From positions 496,001 through 560,000 of the forward strand of contig BQJK01000001.1 in assembly GCA_021604665.1 (NCBI GenBank): a DNA stretch of 64,000 bases, in the 5' to 3' direction. Position numbers and translations under genes: made by a program. Under the pieces are notes generated by a model. That model did not search any database. It was not told where the DNA came from and saw nothing but the letters and a program-made list of their open reading frames with translations. Below, piece by piece: positions 59,460 to 64,000 of the stretch (the stretch's first letter is position 1; each line of letters starts with the position of its first letter). Source of the stretch: Rhodomicrobium sp. (GTDB lineage Bacteria > Pseudomonadota > Alphaproteobacteria > Rhizobiales > HXMU1428-3).

Positions 59460-60665
59460 ATGAACACTGAAAACACACAGAGCAACCAGACATCAGCAAT
59501 GAAGCGCGTCACCATTTTGGGGGCAACAGGCAGCGTCGGGCAAAACACATTAGATCTCATTCGCCGCAACAGCGCGGCCTATCAGATCGCAAGTCTAACT
59601 GGTAATCAAAATATCACTCAGCTTGCTAAAGATGCCATAGAATTTAAAGCTGACTTTGTCGCAACCGCAGATGATAAGCGTTATGAAGATTTAAAAGCCG
59701 CGCTTGCGGGAACGGGGATTGATTGCGGCGCAGGACGAACAGCCATCATTGAGGCCGCCAGCCGGAACGCAGATATTTGCATGGCTGCCATAGTCGGCGT
59801 TGCGGGGCTGGAGCCAACATTAAAAGCCCTGGAGACAACGCCGGTTATCGGCCTGGCCAATAAAGAATGCCTCGTCACAGCTGGCAGCCTGTTTATGACC
59901 AAAGCACGTGAACATGGCGCCCATATAATTCCGGTTGATTCAGAACATTCAGGGGCATTCCAATGTCTATTGGCCGAATGCCCAAACAATATTAAAGCTG
60001 TGACCCTCACAGCCTCCGGTGGACCCTTCCGCTCACATTCACTTAAGGAGCTGGGGCAGGTAACCAAACAGCAAGCGCTAAAACATCCCAATTGGGAAAT
60101 GGGATCAAAAATCACCATAGATAGTGCAACCTTGATGAATAAAGGCCTTGAGCTGATTGAGGCAAGCCATCTGTTTCATTTGAAAGCCGAGCAGGTCAAC
60201 ATGCTCATACACCCGCAATCAGTGGTGCATTGTCTTGTCAGCTGTAAAGATGGATCAACTTTAGCGCAGTTAAGCGCCCCAGATATGCGTGTGCCAATAT
60301 CCTACAGCCTGGCCTGGCCAGAGCGCATGCAAACCCCAATTGAGCCAATTGACCTCGCCAAAATAGCACATCTGACATTTGAACCCGGGGATGAAGTAAG
60401 ATTTCCTTGTTTACGGCTCGCAAGAGAGGTACTTGAAAGCCATAATATTGCGGGGCCGGTGTTAAATGCAGCCAATGAGGTCGCTGTGGAGGCATTTCTC
60501 AATGATCATTGCACCTTTATGGCGATTCCCGATATTATCGACGCGGCATTAGACAAACTAAGCGGTATCGGCAGTAACCATGATCCGCAAGATCTTAACG
60601 CCGTTCTCCATCTAGACCAACAGGCCAGATATTTGGCCTTTGATTTGCTTAAGCTAACAGCATGA
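59460..60665 (+). CDS. dxr: 1-deoxy-D-xylulose 5-phosphate reductoisomerase
   Basis: VTILGATGSVGQNTLDLI; LANKECLVTAGSLF; PVDSEHSGAFQCL; ATG 59460. Confidence 0.97.
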   Translation: MNTENTQSNQTSAMKRVTILGATGSVGQNTLDLIRRNSAAYQIASLTGNQNITQLAKDAIEFKADFVATADDKRYEDLKAALAGTGIDCGAGRTAIIEAASRNADICMAAIVGVAGLEPTLKALETTPVIGLANKECLVTAGSLFMTKAREHGAHIIPVDSEHSGAFQCLLAECPNNIKAVTLTASGGPFRSHSLKELGQVTKQQALKHPNWEMGSKITIDSATLMNKGLELIEASHLFHLKAEQVNMLIHPQSVVHCLVSCKDGSTLAQLSAPDMRVPISYSLAWPERMQTPIEPIDLAKIAHLTFEPGDEVRFPCLRLAREVLESHNIAGPVLNAANEVAVEAFLNDHCTFMAIPDIIDAALDKLSGIGSNHDPQDLNAVLHLDQQARYLAFDLLKLTA

Positions 60666-60873
60666 ATGAAACATGCTTGTTATAAACCACAGGATAAACT
60701 CCCGGGGAAAGGCGTAGTGACAAAAGCGCTTCTTGGGAAATAAGGCCATAAACCGAACAAATCCATCTGCAAGTAAAGCTCAATACATATGTTGCCAGCC
60801 TAATTCGCAACGAACTGAGCATGGAACAAACGGGTTTTGGCACTAAAACTGAAAATAAAAGGTCAACGTAAAT

Positions 60874-62016
60874 ATGGAATTTCTATCAGAGCTCCTGGCA
60901 TTTATACCGAACATCCTGACAGGCTGGATCATACCGATCCTATTTGTCCTGACACTGGTTGTTTTCTTCCACGAGCTTGGACACTTTCTCGTCGCCCGCT
61001 GGTGTGGTGTCTCCGTGGAGGCTTTCTCAATCGGCTTCGGTAAAGAGCTTTTTGGTTTCACTGATCGCAAGAATACCCGCTGGAAATTCTGCCTGTTGCC
61101 CCTTGGCGGTTATGTGAAGTTTGCAGATGACGCCAACCCCGCCAGCACACCAGATACTGAGGCCCTAAAAAACCTCACAGAAGAGCAAAAAGCCGGTTCC
61201 TTCCATCTTAAACCGCTCTGGAAGCGGGCACTTGTTGTTGCAGCAGGCCCAATTGCCAGTTTTATTCTCGGCATTCTGATCTTTACCGGTATCAACTATG
61301 CCAAAACCCAAACAGGTCCTTCAGGCTATATCGCCCGAGTGCTGGATGGCAGCGCAGCTGAAAGCGCCGGTATCAAAGCCGGGGACAAGATTATTGAGAT
61401 AAATGGCAGTGCCACACCCTTCTTCAGCGACATTTATCGCATCGTATCTTTGAGTGCCAACGAGGACTTACAGATTGTGGTCAAAAGGGGGCAGGACAAC
61501 CTCTCCTTTAACGTTAAACCCCGCACCGCTATGGTCGATAATGGCATAGGCAAAGAAATTTCTGTTGGCCGCATCGGCGTCGCCCCATCAGAAGATAGAA
61601 GCACCTGGGCTCAAAGAGATTACACGCTACCAGGAGCATTGGTGGCAAGTGTTGATCAAACAGGCTTTATCATCACCAGTTCACTTGGTTATATCGGTAA
61701 AATATTCACCGGCCGCGAATCCACAGACAAACTAAACGGCCCAATCGGCATCGGTAAAATTGTCAACCAATTCTCAGAAATGGGAATAGTTTCAACGCTT
61801 TACATCGCAGGCTTACTCTCCGTCAGCATCGGTCTGTTCAATCTCTTCCCCGTGCCTTTACTGGATGGTGGCCACCTTATGTTCTACGCAATTGAAGCGG
61901 TAAGAGGCAGACCCGCCAGCGAAAGGTTTATGGAATATAGCTTCCGCGCCGGCCTGGTTTTGCTGATTGGCTTAATGCTTCTCGCCACCAAGAATGACAT
62001 AGGCTGGTTTAACTGA
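60874..62016 (+). CDS. rseP: RIP metalloprotease / site-2 protease
   Basis: VVFFHELGHFLVARWCGVSVEAFSIGFG; PDZ; NLFPVPLLDGGHLMFY. Confidence 0.97.
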   Translation: MEFLSELLAFIPNILTGWIIPILFVLTLVVFFHELGHFLVARWCGVSVEAFSIGFGKELFGFTDRKNTRWKFCLLPLGGYVKFADDANPASTPDTEALKNLTEEQKAGSFHLKPLWKRALVVAAGPIASFILGILIFTGINYAKTQTGPSGYIARVLDGSAAESAGIKAGDKIIEINGSATPFFSDIYRIVSLSANEDLQIVVKRGQDNLSFNVKPRTAMVDNGIGKEISVGRIGVAPSEDRSTWAQRDYTLPGALVASVDQTGFIITSSLGYIGKIFTGRESTDKLNGPIGIGKIVNQFSEMGIVSTLYIAGLLSVSIGLFNLFPVPLLDGGHLMFYAIEAVRGRPASERFMEYSFRAGLVLLIGLMLLATKNDIGWFN

Positions 62017-62060
62017 TCAGCCTCCCACACTCATCGCTAAGCGCCTTTTTTAAAATAAAG

Positions 62061-62075
62061 TTAAATGTTGCTTAA
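62061..62075 (+). promoter_or_regulatory. CtrA-like full site TTAA-N7-TTAA
   Basis: TTAAATGTTGCTTAA upstream of bamA. Confidence 0.35.
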
Positions 62076-62704
62076 AAGGCTCTTTGCAGATGGGTGATGA
62101 ATCTGTAGAGTTACTGAAGGCAGATTGTGCCTAATCGCCTTCAGGATTGTGCAAATTTTAGTTTCGACCAAAATTTAAGCTGTGTTTTGAAGCGATAGTG
62201 AAGAGTTGAAGTGAAATTACACTAAACCGGCAACTCTGGGTTGAATGTATTTTTCATGAAGCAAATTAAGCTTGTTTCATCAAACTTCATGGGGACAATC
62301 TGATTGGGATGTTAATACTGCATGTAATTTTATGCTTCACTGGTCACGGGCTTTGCCTCAAGGGAAAAGGCAAAGTTAAAAAGTGGTAGTGGCTCATTTT
62401 GGTCTTAACGGATTGCTTGAGCCTATTAGATCATATGATCTCTAATGCCGTTTTTTGACCGGATTTAATTGCTGAGCGGGAGTAAACTAACGAATTGAAA
62501 GCTTTTATCAGGCGGTGCCCTTAGTAAAAGGTCATTTGCCAGCGAAGCATCGGGTTCAATTGGTTAGTTTTAATCTGTTTCAGTTGCGTAGCTTAAGTTG
62601 CTGGTCGGTAAAAGAGTACGAAGAGCGTAGAAAGCGTCGCTAAGGCGTCAATTAGTGCAGTACGAGTAGTACAAATGCGCACTTTCAAGGGGCACGTATT
62701 TAGA

Positions 62705-64000
62705 ATGGTATTTGTAGGTAAAGCCAAAATGGTGAGAAAAGTCTTCGGACAAACCATCAAGGCCACAGCTCTTGCTTTGGGAATGGCAAGTGCAACCTTT
62801 GCGTTACAGGCAACAGTTTCGACCTCTGCGGTTGAAACAGCTGTTATTGAAAATGGCATTGCTAGCGCGATCCCATCACTCTTCCGCATCAATCATGCAC
62901 ACGCCCAATCTGGCGTCGTCCGCTCCATTGTCGTCACCGGTAACCGCCGCGTGGAGCCTGAGACCGTCAAAACCTATTTGAAATTCAGCGTTGGTGATAC
63001 ATACTCTGCCTACAAGGTTGATGAATCTCTCCAGTCGCTTTTTAGCACCGGCCTTTTTGCTGATGTTTCAATCGGCAAAAACGGTGGCACAGTCACCGTC
63101 GCTGTTGAAGAAAATCCCGTCATTAACAAAGTTGCCTTTGAAGGCAATATTGAAGTTGATAACGCATCGCTCGCCACTGAGGTGCAGCTTAAAACACGCG
63201 CTATCTACACACGCGCTCGCGTGCAATCAGATATCCAACGCATTCTAGATCTCTATCAGGTGCGCGGCATTTTCACCGCCAAGGTTGAAGCCAAAATCAT
63301 CAAACTGCCCCATAACCGGGTGAACCTGGTATTTGAAATTGTCGAGGGCAATTCAACCAAAGTTAAAAGCATCAACTTTATCGGTAACGAAGCCTTCTCT
63401 GATGGCCAGCTAAAAGATGTCATCACAACGGGTGAATCCGGTCTTCTCAGCTTCTTTAAATCCAACGATATTTATGACCCGGATCGTCTCTCAGTGGACC
63501 GTGAATTGGTGCGCCGCTATTACCTCACCAACGGTTATGCTGACGCAAGAGTGCTAAATGCTGTTGCAGATATTGACGCCGAGGGCAGCGCATTTTTCAT
63601 CACCTTTACAATTGATGAAGGTCAACTCTACTCAGTTGGTAATGTCGATATAGAAACAACCGTTGCTAATATCGATGTAGATAGCCTCCGTGCCAGTGTG
63701 TTGACCACACCGGGGACAACCTACAACGCGCAAAAGATTGATAGCACCATTGAAGCAATCACTCTTGCTGTCTCTGCCCAGGGCTATGCATTTGCACAGG
63801 TTCGCCCCCGTGTGGATCGTGATCCAATCAATCGCACAATCAACATTACCTATGTCATCGAAGAAGGCCCACGGGTTTACATCGAGCGCATCAATATCTA
63901 TGGCAACACACGCACGAAAGACCATGTTATTCGCCGTGAGTTCCGCCTGGTAGAGGGTGACGCCTATAACCGTCTCCTGGTTAGAAATGCCAGAAAACGT
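62705..64000 (+). CDS. bamA: Outer membrane assembly factor BamA, N-terminal POTRA part (truncated by window end)
   Basis: Open frame to window end; signal peptide then VVRSIVVTGNRRVEPETVKTYLKFSVGDTY... repeated POTRA units; downstream of rseP; missing from ORF track as stop is outside. Confidence 0.95.
   Translation, partial: MVFVGKAKMVRKVFGQTIKATALALGMASATFALQATVSTSAVETAVIENGIASAIPSLFRINHAHAQSGVVRSIVVTGNRRVEPETVKTYLKFSVGDTYSAYKVDESLQSLFSTGLFADVSIGKNGGTVTVAVEENPVINKVAFEGNIEVDNASLATEVQLKTRAIYTRARVQSDIQRILDLYQVRGIFTAKVEAKIIKLPHNRVNLVFEIVEGNSTKVKSINFIGNEAFSDGQLKDVITTGESGLLSFFKSNDIYDPDRLSVDRELVRRYYLTNGYADARVLNAVADIDAEGSAFFITFTIDEGQLYSVGNVDIETTVANIDVDSLRASVLTTPGTTYNAQKIDSTIEAITLAVSAQGYAFAQVRPRVDRDPINRTINITYVIEEGPRVYIERINIYGNTRTKDHVIRREFRLVEGDAYNRLLVRNARKR

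Noticed and set aside
62593-62892. 99-aa reverse ORF
   Set aside because: Antisense to the bamA signal peptide and first POTRA region
1-64000. CRISPR arrays, IS elements or toxin-antitoxin/defence operons
   Set aside because: No regularly spaced repeats, transposase motifs or recognisable defence genes were seen in the ORFs provided

Overview
The window has two parts. Positions 1 to ~23071 are the late (structural and lysis) half of an integrated T7-like/BPP-1-like podovirus prophage. In order it contains: terminase large subunit C-terminus, gp13-like GNAT protein, an array of four tiny 'MC-Gly-rich ... ATMLT' proteins, portal, Bbp19-like protein, scaffold, capsid, decoration-like protein, tail tubes A and B, internal virion proteins (one with a lytic transglycosylase domain, one with ADP-ribosyltransferase-like and zincin-like domains), tail fiber, DUF4376 protein, endolysin and overlapping spanins. 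It ends at a 50-nt 3' half of a tRNA-Val(TAC), which looks like an attachment site. From there to the end is alphaproteobacterial chromosome: a secreted HExxH peptidase, an orphan DUF2793 protein, tRNA-Asp(GTC), the nuoABCDEFGHIJKLMN operon, birA, RNase J, methylmalonyl-CoA epimerase, DUF1467, proS, lolC-lolD, dnaE, rpsB-tsf-pyrH-frr-uppS-cdsA-dxr-rseP and the start of bamA. The most interesting points are: (i) the tandem array of four small MC...ATMLT genes; (ii) a diverged partial copy of the gp16-like gene start beside two reverse-strand membrane genes, which looks like a recombination scar; (iii) a polyvalent virion protein with non-canonical residues at both putative catalytic motifs; (iv) candidate structured RNA upstream of the capsid gene; (v) a shared helix-hairpin-helix tail on NuoE and ribosomal protein S2; (vi) the tRNA-Val half-site. 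All family assignments come from reading motifs by eye; no database search was run.
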